A stretch of 64,000 nucleotides of DNA from Pseudophaeomoniella oleicola (lineage: Eukaryota; Ascomycota; Eurotiomycetes; Phaeomoniellales; Phaeomoniellaceae). Location: positions 121,341 to 185,340 of the forward strand of contig QWDQ01000055.1 in the NCBI GenBank assembly GCA_003868215.1. Reading direction: 5' to 3'. Made by a program: the position numbers and the translations under genes. The notes beneath the pieces were generated by a model that was not told where the DNA came from, did no database searches, and saw only the letters and a program-made list of their open reading frames with translations. Positions 23,615 to 35,300 of the stretch are shown piece after piece (the first letter of the stretch is position 1; each line of letters begins with the position of its first letter).

Positions 23615-24680
23615 ATGCCGTTCGCTCAACTGGTCATCGGACCGCCTGGCTCCGGCAAATCCACCTACTGCAATGGCATGCACCAGTTCATGTCTGCGAT
23701 CGGGCGGAAATGCTCGATCGTCAATCTCGACCCGGCGAACGAGCAGACGTCGTATCCGTGCGCGCTCGACGTGCGCGACATGATCACGCTGGAGGAGATC
23801 ATGCGTAACGATGAGCTGGGTCCGAATGGAAGCGTGTTGTATGCGCTGGAGGAGTTGGAGCACAATTTCGATTGGCTGGAGGAAAGGCTCAAGGAGTTTG
23901 GGGAGGATTATGTATTGTTTGATTGCCCCGGACAGGTAGAACTGTTCACTCATCATGCTTCTTTGCGCAATATATTCTTCAAACTCCAGAGAATGGGTTA
24001 CAGAGTAAGTGAACTTGTAACAGAGTTGGATTAGCGCTGACATGCTACAGCTTGTTGTATTACATCTGGTCGACTCTTATACCTTGACTCTCCCATCCTT
24101 GTATATCTCGGCGCTGCTATTATCCCTACGAACGATGATGCAGATGGACCTCCCCCACATCAACGTCTTGACAAAGGTCGACAATCTATCGAAATACCCC
24201 AACCTCCCGTTCAATCTTGACTTTTATACCGAAGTACAAGATCTCGACTACCTCCTACCGCATCTCGAAAGCGAGTCACCCATGTTTAAGACGGGGAAGT
24301 TCTCAGCGTTGAACAAAGCTGTCGTTGAGCTTGTCGAAGAGTTTGGACTGGTACAGTTTGAGACGCTGGCAGTCGAAGATAAGAAGAGTATGATGGGTTT
24401 GCTCCAAACGATCGATCGGGCCGGGGGTTATGCATTTGGTAGCGCGGAGGGTGCAAACGATACGGTCTGGCAAGTCGCTGTTCGTGAAGGCATGGGTACC
24501 ATGGATGTGAGGGACGTCCAGGAGCGATGGCTTGATGCTAAGGATGCCTGGGACGAGAAGGAGAGACGCGACTGGGAGGAAGAACGCAAAGCGACGGAAG
24601 CTCAAGCTCGCGCCGCGGAAGAGGAAATGCCCCAGTTTCCATCACACGATGTCAAGGTAGTTCGTACGCCTAAACGTTGA
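23615..24680 (+). CDS. GPN2: GPN-loop GTPase 2
   Basis: Small GTPase needed with Gpn1/Npa3 and Gpn3 for cytoplasmic assembly and nuclear import of RNA polymerases II and III. Exons 23615-24004 and 24051-24680 (46-bp intron, phase 0) give 339 residues. The P-loop GPPGSGKST is at 9-17, the family-defining GPN loop at 69-71 (ELGPNGSVLYALEE), the DCPGQVELF switch near 120 and the base-specificity motif LTKVDNL in exon 2. The C-terminal tail is a charged helix. A TTG just upstream is in frame but the ATG begins with the usual MPFAQLVIG. It is convergent with POP5; the stop codons are 29 bases apart. Confidence 0.95.
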
Positions 24681-24709
24681 AAAGTCGTGAACCATCCAAT
24701 GTCGTAATT

Positions 24710-25342
24710 TCATCCATCCTCACTGTCATAGTCATGCATCGCGATGTCCTCCTCATTCTCCATGCCTCCGTCTCTTGCGTCATCATCCACAACGTTCTCA
24801 GGCCCAGCCATAGCCCCAAACATCTCCTCCAGAGTCCCCTTCCCCTCCCCTTTAGCCCTTAAAATCAATGCCTTCGCCATCCTGATCGCTTGCTCCTCAC
24901 ACTTCTTGATAGTCCCGCTGACTCTCACGACCCTGATCACAATATCTGTTTTGTCCCCATTGAGATGACCTTCGCCTCTTCCACCCTTACCCCTCCCATC
25001 GAATCTACCGCTCTCACCTACCGTTACGCTTGTAAGAAACGTCAAAGCCGCCCAAACAACCCTCCACGCCGCCCGAGAACATCGAATGATCGCCATCGAA
25101 GTTGTTGGGCTGAAGTATTTGACCGTCAGAGAGTTGAGGGTCAACGAGGTGCCATAGTCTCCGAAATTGGTGGAGATGGAGTTGCGGAGATGGGCGAGGA
25201 GGGATTGGGGGGTGGAAAGGGAACGGGGGCAGGGGCGGTGGTACTGGAGAGTCGGGTCGATCGTTGTGATAGAAGGTGAGGAGGATGGAGATGCGGGAAA
25301 GAGGATTTCAATCAGGAGATAGCGGTGCTTTAAGCGGACCAT
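24710..25342 (-). CDS. POP5: RNase P/MRP protein subunit Pop5
   Basis: Shared protein of nuclear RNase P (5' end of tRNAs) and RNase MRP (rRNA processing). A single exon encodes 210 residues, starting with the diagnostic MVRLKHRYLLIEILFP. The central part contains LNSLTVKYFSPTTSMAIIRCSRAAWRVVWAALTFLT, the conserved RNA-facing strand and helix, followed by VRVSGTIKKCEEQAI. A Gly/Arg-rich insertion (about 113-126) and an acidic tail (EDIAMHDYDSEDG) are extensions beyond the yeast-like core. Confidence 0.95.
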   Translation of the reverse strand: MVRLKHRYLLIEILFPASPSSSPSITTIDPTLQYHRPCPRSLSTPQSLLAHLRNSISTNFGDYGTSLTLNSLTVKYFSPTTSMAIIRCSRAAWRVVWAALTFLTSVTVGESGRFDGRGKGGRGEGHLNGDKTDIVIRVVRVSGTIKKCEEQAIRMAKALILRAKGEGKGTLEEMFGAMAGPENVVDDDARDGGMENEEDIAMHDYDSEDG

Positions 25343-26009
25343 CCTGCGCTTCTTCTATTGAATCCTTCGTCTTCTTCCTCTTTTACCTGAAGGGCGTGAC
25401 GAAGAGAAGAAAATATCAAAGATATCAAGTACTGACATCGATCTATGATCTCGAGCTCACGTAAGTCGTAAGATAAGGAGACAGGACTTGGCCTCCCGCT
25501 TGCAGTCACACGTCAGAGACCTTGCATACGGTGTACGTTGACTGTAGCACTGTGAAGTACCATGCAGAGGAGGATGCTGTGTAACTTCGGAAGCTGAGAG
25601 ATCCATACGTTTATGTTCTTCATGAGGACGCCTGAGACTTCCGAACTTTCTGCGTAAAGTGCCGCTTCGGCGGCTGTATTGTAGATTCAATATCCCTGCT
25701 GCTCTTCCATAACACGCACTTCTCAGTAGACATCGGGTTTACATGTTTGTCTAAGCTATAGCCTCGATTTAAATGCAAATATATTTATCCCAGTGTTGGA
25801 GACAGTGCGAGTCATTGTCTAGAAGATACGACTAGTACGTTATTTTTGAAAGACCGTACACCTGATCCTGCCGGTCATAGTAGTAATGCATCAGTAAATC
25901 ACTCCACGAAGCAGTTAGGAGGAAATATTATTTCTTTAGACAATTCGCATCGCACTTTTCCAATACGCCTGCCCCTTTATATGGGTATTCTTCTGGGTAT
26001 CATCGCACC
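25343..26009. other. Intergenic: POP5 promoter and TF 3' end
   Basis: No gene seen. From about 25750 to 25930 the sequence becomes AT-rich, marking the border between the housekeeping block and the accessory island. Confidence 0.45.
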
Positions 26010-27308
26010 TCAATAGCTGACCAGATCTTCTATACATACCCATTCGCTTCCAGACTTCACGACCAGCTTCACCCGTGCAACCCTTTGCCCAGGAATGAAT
26101 TCGGTATAGACTGTACGCACACGTGCTGATTCTGGGATGTCTTTCGCTTCGTTAACGGTTTTACCACGCTCCTCAAATTGCATGACCTTTTCTGCAATCC
26201 TGGATGCCGCAGGACTATACCAGATGCCTTCTTGCCTAGGGGTCCTTAGCAGCTCAATGGCTCTTCTCCTAAGCTGAGGATTCCTGGCTTTGGTAGCAAC
26301 ACAAAACAGAGGCACTGTCGTACCAAGTTCAAGCGAGAAGCTTCTGATTTTTGCCAGGGGTGCAGCACAGTTCGTGGCTGTCTCCAATAGATCGTAGTGA
26401 TCATCCCAAGCTGTCTCGTAAACTTCGCATCCTGGTTCAATCATTAGGGTGGCCAGTATCCAGTACAACTTTGGCATCGGAATCCAATGTTCATGTTTCG
26501 AGCGATCAAAAGCTGCCTTCCATTCCCGGAGTTTTTGTCGACATGCTTCTCGTGCCGCGACTATAGTCTCTGAGCGATCATTGGCTTGATATGCCTCCAT
26601 CACAGACATTGCCCATCGTTGAATATCAACCATTGCAGTACGTGCGTCCCGCGGCGTTTCAAAAAAGTAGGGTATCGTAATGGCCAGCACGCGGGGCCTT
26701 AGCCACGGAAACGGATTTCCTGCATCAGCAAAGGTCATCGCCTGAAACTCAAGTCGGTGTAGAATTTCGACTATATCATCCTCGGCATGGGTCTGCCTTG
26801 CGATGGCTAGCCCATTCTTAAGATGCATACAGGCCATTGCGTAATTGCCATTGATGTTTTCGAAACAGGTGAAGATCACACAGGCCGCTAGGATCTTGTT
26901 GGTATCCCGTAGAGATCTTGTGTATTGTACAGCCTTGTCATATGAGCGTAATGAGCTGGCAGCATCGTTTTCGAACTCATGATGCAAGGAGCCTAAAGCA
27001 AGTACCCCATGTCTGATGCTGGGTTCTATATGGGTCAACTGGAGGATCATGTCCCAATCGGCTTTCGCGGTCCGTAATCGGAAGAGCTCGAAACATTTCC
27101 GTTCAAAGGCAGAGAAATTGGGATCAGGGAATTGACGGGCAATGAGTTCTCGGCGGCTGATTGGCACCGAGGAATAACCATCACAATGGCGACCAGTCTT
27201 GGTGCAGCGGATGCACATTGGTTTTGTCTCATCGCATTTGACTCGACGGACCCTGCATGTGAGACACCCTGTCTTGGTTCGAAGTAGTCCGGTTCGAGGG
27301 TCGGCCAT
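26010..27308 (-). CDS. Zn2Cys6 transcription factor (fungal-specific TF, Fungal_trans_2-like)
   Basis: Probable nuclear regulator of 432 residues in one exon. The N-terminal zinc cluster reads TKTGCLTCRVRRVKCDETKP then CIRCTKTGRHCDGY, with all six cysteines in place (C-x2-C-x6-C-x5-C-x2-C-x6-C). The rest is helical, with LGSLHHEFENDAASSLRSYDKAVQYTRSL and an ACVIFTCFENINGNYAMACMHLKNG segment typical of the regulatory region of this class, often found near secondary-metabolite or nutrient-use genes. Its neighbours are a P450 pseudogene and a siderophore transporter, so it may once have controlled a small cluster; the target is not known. The true ATG is at the start of the zinc cluster region (MADPRTG). 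Confidence 0.88.
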   Translation of the reverse strand: MADPRTGLLRTKTGCLTCRVRRVKCDETKPMCIRCTKTGRHCDGYSSVPISRRELIARQFPDPNFSAFERKCFELFRLRTAKADWDMILQLTHIEPSIRHGVLALGSLHHEFENDAASSLRSYDKAVQYTRSLRDTNKILAACVIFTCFENINGNYAMACMHLKNGLAIARQTHAEDDIVEILHRLEFQAMTFADAGNPFPWLRPRVLAITIPYFFETPRDARTAMVDIQRWAMSVMEAYQANDRSETIVAAREACRQKLREWKAAFDRSKHEHWIPMPKLYWILATLMIEPGCEVYETAWDDHYDLLETATNCAAPLAKIRSFSLELGTTVPLFCVATKARNPQLRRRAIELLRTPRQEGIWYSPAASRIAEKVMQFEERGKTVNEAKDIPESARVRTVYTEFIPGQRVARVKLVVKSGSEWVCIEDLVSY

Positions 27309-28683
27309 GTTTGAGCGTCGTCATCATCAAGTCTCTCATTGACCGAAGATATATTGACAAGCCAATTTGCTGCTTCGGATTCGGATTCGGATTGGGAGAA
27401 CAGAAGCATGCAAGAGCCGAGCGAGGACAGGACAGCGATGTAGCTAATACGTTGAAGAATTAATTATACCGAGCAGCGAGCGAGGATAGGTGAAAGCATG
27501 TATAGAGGGAGATGGAGATTGATCACATCATTAGAAACATCACAGTCGAAAAGAATGAAGTTCGACTACCACGTCCTTTCTGTATCGTATGGTAGGTCAA
27601 ATCAAATCAACAAAGGAAATGCGAATGGGAACTTTTGTGGGCGATGATGAACGAGGCGCATCGTGGGGAGTTTGGGGGCAGGAACCCGCTACGGTGGTCT
27701 TGATAAAGGAATTGCTAATACTAACTTACCCGCAGTATACCTGCGCCCTCCCGTACCTGTTTTAACGGGATAGAGTAGATCTCCAGCTGATAGACTTACC
27801 TATCTCGGTAAACGCCTCAAAGCCCGATCGTCATCTTTTACCTATAACAGCCGGAAGATCAAGTGTATCTTTTGCCTGGAAGAGCATCTCTGCCGCGCGT
27901 AACGCAGCATCCACCATAAAGTTCAACTACCACCCTTAGGCACCTCAGGTAACCTCCAACGGTCGGCATAATGGCAGCTACGAATAATTATCATGTTGAT
28001 ATGCCGATGATTGAGAATGATTGCTTATTCGGCTCGCCGGTTTGGTCGGAAAGAGCGCCGGATGAAAGGAGACCTAGGAGACTTAGTTCTATTGCGACAA
28101 CGTGGAATCGTCCGGAGAATGAATGCTGTATCATTCAATCGGTATATTATCTACATACATCCTTCTTTCAACGCCTTCGTGATCTGTACAAGCTGGGTTG
28201 ATACGAGGACATATCCATTCCCCAACCAAGTGAAAGAGTAATACATGACCGTTCTCTCACAGTGCTATCAACCTTGACGCCTCCGTGCTGCCATGAAGAT
28301 GCTCCAGGAAAACGCCTTCTAGTTATCATCTGGTATTGCTCTCCCACCGAGAAGGAAGCCTTCATTCTATTGGCAACATCCTTGGTCTGGCCTCAACGGA
28401 ATCTTCCAACTCGTGATTGTACTCCATCATCTTAACTGAGAACAAACTTCCTGTTTCTAGAACGGTGAGATATGTAACTCCAAGACTTTTCGCTCGCCCC
28501 GAGTACCACGGCGACAGAAGCTAATCGCATATGCTTCGTCATGAGAAACGTTTCGAACGCAATCAGATGGGAAGAGCGATATAGGTGGAGGGCGTCTTAG
28601 GATTGTGAAAGCCTCAATGGACCACTCTTGAGACCCCGACTGCTTGAATCCGGGACAGGGTGTGGTAAGCTCACAGAACACCT
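27309..28683. other. Promoter region and gene-poor stretch
   Basis: No supported gene. A (TTCGGA)3 microsatellite lies at about 27375-27392. Open frames here are short and unrelated to known families. Confidence 0.45.
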
Positions 28684-29215
28684 TTATTCGTCGTCACCGA
28701 TAGCTGTACCCTTTAACATTGTCCCCCACGCACGAACAATGTTGCCGAGAGGCATCAGTATCTCCACGATAGCTAGACTCTGTCCGATACAGTTCCGGCT
28801 TCCACGACTAAATGGCGTCCAATGCTTATCGAGGTTCTTCATTTCTTCTTCTGGCATAAGCCGCCATTTCGGTACCAATGCGGATGGGCATGGGCCGAGA
28901 ACGATAGGTGAAAATGTAGACCAAAGCTCGTGACTGGTCGTCTTGGGTGACAATTCGTATTGTGCATAGACGATTAGATGATTCGTTGTATTGGGGTGAG
29001 TCTAGAGAGGCGACCGGCGACAGGAGAGTTGCTAACCGTAAGCATTCCGTGATGCAAACATTGGAATAGGCAATGTCGCGAAGGCTTTATAGCTCTGAAC
29101 CCTCCTAGATCATCCTAGGCCTTCACGGTACCAATCTTTGGGCGAAGTCGTTTGACGCATGCTTCGTATGCAGGTGAGCTGACATACCATTCAACACCAG
29201 CTGTTGCTTCATCGC
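28684..29215 (-). pseudogene. Cytochrome P450 C-terminal remnant, broken
   Basis: On the minus strand the 3' part is open and carries a good heme-binding motif, FSRGSRNCIGQSLA, with the preceding LDKHWTP and the stop codon after GDDE. Further 5', P450-like pieces are found in different frames: DIAYSNVCITECLRLATLLSPV (K-helix with ExxR as ECLR), then AGRLSRLTP one frame away, and KRLRPKIGTVKA followed by an in-frame TAG where a Trp is usual. At least one frame change and two stops (TAG near 29120, TAA near 29090) interrupt it, and the N-terminal two thirds are absent. The TGG-to-TAG change would fit RIP or ordinary decay. An undetected set of very small introns could explain part of the breaks but not the missing front end. 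Confidence 0.65.
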
Positions 29216-29434
29216 ATAGAAGGGGTCAGTATAGAAAGAAATCCACAACCACCTCAGCCCAATGGGTGTACTCCTGGCATAGCTTGCGGGATCCATCCAC
29301 GATCCTAAGTCTCAGTTCGTAAGGTTCATCGATCCCACAAAAATGAGTACATGACAGCTCATACTGTTATTGAGAAAGGAAAATTGGCGAGAGACACCAA
29401 CGAGGCCGAACACTTAAGACTGAGAGATTGGTCA

Positions 29435-31512
29435 TCAGAAAACAGTGCCTTTGGTTTGTCTGACTTTCTTAAGGTCGATGTCTCTCCACAGCAAAACGCT
29501 GACCAACGCGATAGGCATAAAGCAAGCACCAGTAATCACAAGGCGCTGTTGAACAACACCGTAAGCCATTACGATGCCATCTCGTACTGGGGAGTCCGGT
29601 GGATATGACAGAGCAACCTTGATATCGCCATAGATGGCATCTGCCTGATCTTTCGCATAATCCGGTAGGTACTTCAGCAGCAGCTTCGGAAGCGAGTTGG
29701 TCCATATGGATCCTGATATTGATTGGCCGATGGACCCGCCGATAGACGAGAAGAGACCGAGTAGTGCTGTCACCACAGCAACCTCATTGTGACTAACGGC
29801 CGCCATGACGGCAATCTGTTGAGTGACGACCATCGTACCTCCAGCTATTGCAATGAGAACTTGGCACATGACGATGAAGCCGATGCTTGTACCCGGATGA
29901 CGGAAATGGACAAGAAGGATAGTTCCCAACGACATGACCGGGATTGCGATGAGCGCAAGCCATTTGAAATGTCCGCTCCGACGGATCAGCCTGGATACTG
30001 CATTAGATTGCACATATGAAAATTGCAATATAAATACTTACAATCCAACAATCGGCGACCAGAAGCAGGAACCGATCGTGAATATATTGAGTATGTAACC
30101 AGCATCACGTATATTCTGTCGGTGCACTACCTGAAGATAGGATGAGAAGTACATGTCCCAACAGCTGGTTGTCTGTCAGCCATGCCCTGAAGAGCTGGAA
30201 GTTGATAACTTACTAATAGCTGAGGAAGAGAGTACATGATAGACCGCATGCCCCCATTACCGTCCTATCTTCAAGATACTTGAACGGTAGGAAGGGGAAA
30301 GTAGCAAAGAACTTTTCCCATACGCCAAATATGATCAGTAGCATGACACCAGCAACGAGCATGGAGATGATAATGCCGGAGTGCCATTGATGGGCGGATG
30401 AAGCGGCCAAGGTCAGCGGAAGCAGGATTAGAGAAAACGCTGCAACGACAAGAATCACGCCAATCACTGCGAACTCGGTCAGTAATGGTAGCGTCATAGC
30501 GAGACGATCATACCATCAAATTGCTCACTGTGGTGAGCTATGGAGCGCCGTATCGATCGTCCGACAAATTCCTTTTCGGGCAGCAAGCCTAGCTTTCTCG
30601 CTTTCCTTGTGTTGTAAATGAACATAAAAGCCACGGGTGTCGCCATCACTGGAACAATGATGCACAAGTAGCCAAAAGCCCATCGGAAGCCACATCGTTC
30701 ATATAGAGTCTGTGCTAGTTGGGGACCTATGAAGGTCGTTGCAATATAGGCGGTGGAATTAAGACCAGTGACAACCATGCGGTTGGCCAGTGACGTGGTA
30801 TCAGCAATAAAAATGCCAATGACATATCCCATCCCATTATAGCCAACCCAATAAAGGACCTGCGAGAAAGGAATGAATTAACGTCCACGGAAAAGCGTGC
30901 GTAAAATCCCACCAACGTGGGCATAATCAGAAGAGCACGAACCTGAGCTGCGGCGTATGTCTGAACATTCGGACAGATGGCCATCAGCAGAAGACCTGTG
31001 CGCAATGACTAAGTATATCAATCTCCAGAGTCAGGCATCGACCTACCCGCTGTACAAAACATGGTAGTTAGTATGAAGCCTTCTACACGGCCCCAGACGT
31101 CAATGATTCGAGCAACTGGTAACCTGGAGACGCCGCCAATGATGCTAGCTAAGACATTTGTCGTCGCAAGCAATGAATGCTGGCCGAAACTCGAAGTGAC
31201 GTAAGCGGAGAGGTTGCCAGTGATTTGTTGTTGCAGCGCGTCGACGAACGTCACAATATAGATGCTGCCACCCGTCAGTTGGCAACAGTTCTCCGCGAGA
31301 AGGACTCGATATTACAAGATATAGGTGACGACCAGCGCCCGCATGGTCCATACTGAGGTGACTGCCTCAACGCGCTTGACACCATCTTGCCCGAATCTAC
31401 CCTCTTCTTCCACGGGACCTGCGGAACCTGTCCACGGTGGAAGTAATGTTTCGTCATCTTGAGATTTCGAGAACATGAGCGGACTGCTCTCGTTCGAAAC
31501 AGAGTCGGCCAT
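29435..31512 (-). CDS. Siderophore-iron transporter, MFS (ARN/MirB/Str1 family)
   Basis: Plasma-membrane or vesicular proton symporter for ferric siderophores. Seven exons (31512-31316, 31264-31047, 30995-30943, 30859-30514, 30466-30214, 30164-30042, 29990-29435) keep phase throughout and give 581 residues, the family length. Signatures: TSSFGQHSLLATTNVLASIIGGVSRLP with VWGRVEGF, the tract FDVIGVILVVAAFSLILLPLTLA restored by splicing, and CWDMYFSSYLQVVHRQNIRDAGYI, which is characteristic of siderophore transporters. About 14 membrane segments are expected. The N-terminus is acidic and soluble. Two ATCAGATAA motifs upstream suggest repression by an SreA/Urbs1-type GATA factor under iron sufficiency. 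Which siderophore it carries cannot be told. Confidence 0.92.
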
Positions 31513-32063
31513 CTTGGGAGCTCCGTGATGAAGCCGGCACTCCTCAGTTCAACGATGAGGTATACTGCAGTGCATCAGTCGTGCTAGAGGATGAGGTTGC
31601 TTCGATTGAATGACAGAATCACTACAGATTGAACTGTGAGCACACTTTGATGAATAGAGACGTCAACTCTCAAAGGTGGGGTTCATGAGCCGTAAAATGG
31701 TGTCGCATTAGCAGGCGATAGATATATCATAGTAAATTATAGAGGACGGTCACGAGCACAAGAAAAGGATACCTAGAGGAACCCCTACCTGTCGATGACC
31801 CATACTGACTCATCCAGGTGAGTGGGAGGACCAATAAGGCCATTGACGAGAAATTACGACTGCGAGTGTCATAGCTATTGGATGGGCCGTCTTAGTCGGA
31901 TGAGACGGCGAAACGAAGGATGTTTTGAGACACTGGTAATGCTAAGGCCACTTCGGAATCCAATCTAATCAGATGGTCTCTTATCTCCCTTACTAGGCGC
32001 TCACACCAGTCCGGTTCAAGCACAGGCGACGAGAGACGACGAGAGGCGAGGGTTGCATCTAAG

Positions 32064-32072
32064 TTATCTGAT
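32064..32072 (-). promoter_or_regulatory. SreA/Urbs1-type GATA site ATCAGATAA
   Basis: The minus strand reads ATCAGATAA, an exact match to the ATCWGATAA consensus bound by fungal iron-responsive GATA repressors. It lies about 550 bp upstream of the siderophore transporter start, in the same orientation. Confidence 0.6.
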
Positions 32073-32349
32073 CCGCCGATGAGTTGGCATCTCCAGTTTT
32101 ATTGGCTCTTGTTGCATGCTAAGCGGGATCGGCCTCGTCGGTAGTGTGCGCCTTTTTCCACGTAACTTAGTATGCTCATATCGTAGTCCAACTCCGATCC
32201 CTCATTCTCCGATTTGGGTATCTGCTTCAGCAAGACACCGGCAACGAGAGTGATAGCGTTGGAGTTCCTTTGAGAGGAATAGGCGGAGCGACAGGCGAAT
32301 CCCTAGAGTCATTAGTTCTTTCTAACTTCATTAATTACACCACTGATCG

Positions 32350-32358
32350 ATCAGATAA
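32350..32358 (+). promoter_or_regulatory. Second SreA/Urbs1-type GATA site ATCAGATAA
   Basis: Exact consensus on the plus strand, 286 bp beyond the first site and about 840 bp upstream of the transporter start. The only nearby gene it could serve is the transporter. Confidence 0.5.
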
Positions 32359-35300
32359 TGCGCATATACAAAGGATGCTGGAGAATGTGTTCGCGAAGCA
32401 GATGATACCGATACCGGGGAACCATGGAAACATAAAGGTGGGCTTTGTGTCCAGGGAACGCTCCTTGACTTTGCCGAGGTAGCTGATGACCACTGAGATC
32501 ATTCAATCAGAGCATGGCTCTCTCTCACTACCTGTAGACTACTACGTAGTAGAGGAAAACACATCAATCGGTGGTTTGTTGTATATTCGAAACCAACGAC
32601 AACAGATGATTGGAGGTAAAAGCGGCACTGAACCATTGCAAAATGAACGCGTCTGAAAAGCGGCACTGGCCCACACCCAGATTCGGCACGCGTACACATT
32701 GATACGTTAGGTACATTACTTATTCCTGACGCGTCTCTATCATCTTTCCACTTTATCTTCTACAACTGTGCCAATTAGCAGGATATTGTGATGCCATTCC
32801 CGATTGGCTTTTGCTACTCTTCTAGACTCGTGGGTCATTCTACATTTGCCAGGCACCTGCTGGACCTATCGCTTACCTGCGCTTCCCTCGCTGACCCAAT
32901 GGCCCGTCTCTCTCTGCGACAACGACCCTCTCGCCCCTCGTAGGGCTCACCTATACAGACTATGACTTCCCTACAGTTCCCCGTTGATCATCGTGCCTTG
33001 TGCCTCTTAAACGTGCTCTCTTGCTTGAGCCTCTTAGCATGGTCTCACATAAAGCAAAGATCGAGCTCCAAAATCGTTTGGGATGGATGGTTTTCGGAAC
33101 TTAACCCTAAGATATACATCGGTTCTGCGAACTTTAGCTTTGCATCAGCCTCACGGTCAAGTTGTCGACTACCGATTATCCAAACTGTGCCTTACTGCTT
33201 GTCGGATAGCTTAGGCTTGAACGACATCAGGAACGGCCGTTAGGTGAAAGGCAGTTTGACGTCCAGAGCTTCGAAAGAGGCCTTGAAAGAAAGTACAATA
33301 CCATGCGTCTAGTGGTAAGCCTCCAAACGGAGCACGCGTCGGTGTACTTAGCTGGACGGTATACGTGATCATTATGGAATGACCTTTCTGTTACGCAGCG
33401 CACCGGATTCCTTAGGGAAAGAGGAAATGGTTTGCCTTGTCTTGTGTGCTCAATCATATGGACCAGCCTAGAGCACTGCAGTTTGCTTTTGCAATATGCC
33501 CACTTATGCACCCTCGAATCGAGACGGTATTAGCCCTCGAGTCCACTGACCGGAATCAATCTTTCATGTGAGATTGTAGTCAGGCTCTACAGGCGATTAC
33601 TTGCACTTTCTTCGAGTGGTTGCTTTCACTTGGCCTGCTTTCCCGCTCCAGCCCAGCTGTGTCCCGATCGAGCCGACTCGTGCATATCCGCGTGACGCGA
33701 TTTACTTCGTTCACATTCTTCTTCAACCCAGATCCGAGGGCATCGTCTTAACGACGTAGCTCGTACGAAAGGTCGCACGTCACGGCACCAGCCAAAGAAG
33801 TGTACTCCAAGGAGATTCCCGATCAGCCGTGTTAGTTACTGAGGATTTCCCCAGTAAGCGCCGACAGTACGGGCTCGCGACTTTGTCGTGTGGTTCATAT
33901 TGATTTCCTTTTGGAAGTCGAAGGCGATTTTTGACGATGTTATTTGTGCGCCTTGCTTGTCCCAAGCGAATGCCCTCTTGCGAGAGTAAGGGAGGAAACA
34001 AAAACAAGTCTAAGAGGTCACTGCATCACTTATGAGAGAGGCATATTTCCCAACCGTGGGGCACTTGCACGCCGAGAGAGAACGACCATGCAACGGAAAT
34101 GCTCGAAAGTCTGATAACTAGTGGGGAGGTGAATGTGATACCTATGAGGATGACGGAAGAGTCTGCAATTTACTTTCGGAGAGTCTCGATTCCACAATTG
34201 GTCAGTGTTTAGGTTGTCCAATCCCTTCCCCAACATTCTCTTTCCTGAACAACTACTGCCGTCCAAAGGTCAACATCTTGCTTTGAAAGTCCGGGGTTCG
34301 AATTGTCATCAGCGTGGAGTCTTCTGGAGCTTGAAATCATACTTCTGTCTACAAGCAGCTTCCTGGCGAAGATTATCTACGCTTACCTACCGTTATGCAT
34401 ACTGAAATGGCGGTGACCTTCGGCTCGAAAAAGATGCGATCAACGAGTATTGGTGACGGGACTTCACAATAGTGAGGATCAAAGCTTAGGCTTGTCTGTT
34501 TCTCCATTCTCGCGCGACCAATTTGATGTCGTTGGAATCTGTCACGTAGGGTGTACTAGTGTGTTAGAGGGTGGACGGTGCGCCAATAGGGACTGGTAGA
34601 ATAGAACGAGATCAAGCCGAGAAGGGAGACGTCCCCATACTGTACGACGGACTGGAAAGGCATGATGGTCAGACCGGATGACGCGTTTGTGCTTGGTAAA
34701 GGAACAGAAGACGTGTATAGGGTAGCGGAGAGCAGCCTGCCATTCCTCTAAGCAGTCATGCGAGGGGGGATGGTTCTTTTCTTTTCGATAAGTCTCCCAT
34801 GAACCGCTGATGACTGAGGAAGACTAACTATTGCTAGGCTGCCTATTTTGCTTGTCGACACATCTCCAGGCTAACCGTCTCTCAGCATTTCTCGCTCGAC
34901 TTTGTAGCTTCATACACCTTGACGGTAGCGTTCATCCTTTTTTCTTTTGCTTTGATGCATACCTGACTCGATTTCTACGTCTCCGTAATGCTCGTTATGT
35001 GAGATCCCAGTTCTCTCTGGCAAGTGGATGTTGTCCTTTGTACACCAGAGAAGAGACGAGCGTTGTTATGCCAAGCCTTCATGCTCAACTTCAGACCCTC
35101 TGCGAACTATGCCTATTGTGGCTACAAGTACAACATCAACATCTTCACTACGCCAACCTTGTATCAAACTTGTGTCTGCTGTCAATGATAGTAAGTATTG
35201 TACTAGGGTTTGCACTTTCGATTTCTCCAGATGTCATCAGTTCTTTTATCAACCCAAGCTGGGATAGTACAAGGTTGTAGTATCCCTACCAAACTATATG

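Noticed and set aside
28684-28953. Intact small P450 gene
   Set aside because: Only the heme-binding C-terminus is open; the upstream parts carry stops and frame changes, so it was called a pseudogene.
33098-33112. Internal telomere-like AACCCTAA
   Set aside because: A single unit, expected by chance; not an interstitial telomere.
34270-34310. T-loop-like ggggttcgaatt, possible tRNA
   Set aside because: The five bases on each side do not pair and no anticodon arm or acceptor stem could be found.
34831-35280. 149-codon open frame on the plus strand
   Set aside because: It begins with TTG, not ATG, has no family resemblance and includes an intron-like sequence; probably leader of the next gene.
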